From: JANOBJ01 sp031411575
GTDB taxonomy: Bacteria; Pseudomonadota; Gammaproteobacteria; Burkholderiales; Burkholderiaceae_C
DNA length: 14,814 nucleotides
NCBI GenBank assembly: GCA_031411575.1
Contig: JANOBJ010000108.1
Coordinates: 1-14,814 of the forward strand
Direction: 5' to 3'
The notes beneath the pieces were generated by a model, which saw nothing but the letters and a program-made list of their open reading frames with translations, did no database searches and was not told where the DNA came from. Position numbers and translations under genes: made by a program. The number at the start of each line of letters is the position of its first letter. The stretch's first letter is position 1. Positions 14,288 through 14,814 of the stretch are shown here, in pieces.

Positions 14288-14330
14288 GGTCCGCATCCAA
14301 TGGCCATAGTTTGCTATTATTTTAATAGCG
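14288..14330 (+). repeat. 43-bp AT-rich repeat unit at the 3' end of hemL
   Basis: It begins GGTCCGCATCC, shares TGGCCATAGTTTGCTAT exactly with the copy at 10591, and has the core GCTATTA-TTT-TAATAGC (14313-14329), perfect 7-bp arms. On the minus strand it gives the last hemL codons and the stop (ACG CTA TTA AAA TAA). The stop uses the same core bases as in the photolyase-like gene. Confidence 0.85.
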
Positions 14331-14814
14331 TCCTGAATACATCCCGAGCAGCCGCCACGGTGGCGTCGATGTCGGGAGCCGTGTGCGCTGCGCTCACAAA
14401 ACCAGCCTCGTACAGCGCCGGCGCGATGTACACGCCGCGGTCCAGCAGGCCGTGGAACAGCGTGTTGAAACGCGGGCTGTCGGTCTTCATCACCTGGCCG
14501 TAGTTCTGCGGCAAGGTGTCCAGGAGGAAGAAGCCGAACATGCCGCCTTCACTGTCGCCGCAAAACGGCACGCCTTCGGCCGCTGCGGCCGCAGCCAGGC
14601 CGCTGACCAGCGAGCGCGTGGTGCGCGACAGGTCGTCGAAAAAGCCGGGTTTTGAAATCTCGCGCAGCGTGGCCAGCCCGCACGCGGTGGCGACCGGGTT
14701 GCCGCTGAGCGTGCCGGCCTGGTACACCGGGCCGAGCGGCGCGAGTTGCTCCATCACCGCGCGCTTGGCGCCAAAGGCTGCCAGCGGCATGCCGCCACCG
14801 ATCACCTTGCCCAT
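14317..14814 (-). CDS. hemL: Glutamate-1-semialdehyde 2,1-aminomutase, 3' part
   Basis: A PLP enzyme that makes 5-aminolevulinate, the start of heme synthesis by the C5 route. Only the last 165 codons are in the window; the 5' part lies beyond the right edge, so the ATG at the border is internal. The fragment opens with GKVIGGGMPLAAFGAK, in which the Lys (14806-14808) forms the aldimine with PLP, and continues with YQAGTLSGNPVATA, also typical. The family normally has about 430 residues. The stop TAA (14317-14319) and the preceding LLK lie within an AT-rich palindrome, so the very C-terminus may have been rewritten by that element. It converges on purH. Confidence 0.93.
   Translation of the reverse strand: MGKVIGGGMPLAAFGAKRAVMEQLAPLGPVYQAGTLSGNPVATACGLATLREISKPGFFDDLSRTTRSLVSGLAAAAAAEGVPFCGDSEGGMFGFFLLDTLPQNYGQVMKTDSPRFNTLFHGLLDRGVYIAPALYEAGFVSAAHTAPDIDATVAAARDVFRTLLK

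Noticed and set aside
5128..14330. The spaced palindromes as a CRISPR array
   Set aside because: They are kilobases apart, in both orientations and inside genes. There are no regular spacers and no cas genes.

Overview
The window is chromosomal DNA from a GC-rich betaproteobacterium, most likely of the Comamonadaceae (order Burkholderiales). The grounds are the dusB-fis-purH block, a short 78-residue Fis, the DUF3108, M61 and DUF3429 proteins, and AT-rich GCTAT...ATAGC palindromes of a kind I associate from memory with this family. I see no rRNA, tRNA, CRISPR array, insertion sequence or phage gene.

Layout. Positions 1-372 hold the remnant or tail of an unrecognised gene and a mostly empty spacer. 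A 189-residue hypothetical protein (373-942, +) runs convergently into a seven-gene minus-strand cluster (8331 down to 963). In transcription order that cluster is a UbiH/UbiF-family FAD hydroxylase, dsbC, a photolyase-like FAD-binding protein, a DUF3429 membrane protein, nei (endonuclease VIII), an M61 metallopeptidase with a PDZ domain, and a DUF3108 protein. Gaps are 15-33 bases and the last two junctions overlap, so one polycistronic unit is likely. Divergent from it are a MOSC-domain protein (8451-9356) and the ATPase ychF (9458-10549). ychF converges on yqaA (10682-11164, -). dusB-fis-purH (11274-14138, +) form the next operon and converge on the 3' part of hemL, which runs off the right edge.

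Function. The right half is housekeeping: tRNA dihydrouridylation, a nucleoid protein, purine synthesis, tetrapyrrole synthesis and a ribosome-associated ATPase. The minus-strand cluster mixes ubiquinone synthesis, periplasmic disulfide isomerisation and oxidative or light-linked DNA repair. An oxidative-damage theme is possible but is my inference.

The most unusual signal is a family of AT-rich repeats with a 17-bp palindromic core, GCTAT-N7-ATAGC or a near match, present five times. Two copies lie inside protein-coding genes, in frame and in the same reading phase (GCT ATT ... RTA GCA), each in a linker between domains. Two others form the 3' ends of genes (photolyase-like and hemL), and both supply the stop codon from the same three bases of the core. 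The fifth is intergenic between convergent genes. Three copies share a longer unit of about 43 bp. This resembles the behaviour of the Rickettsia palindromic elements and is the best candidate here for something little described.
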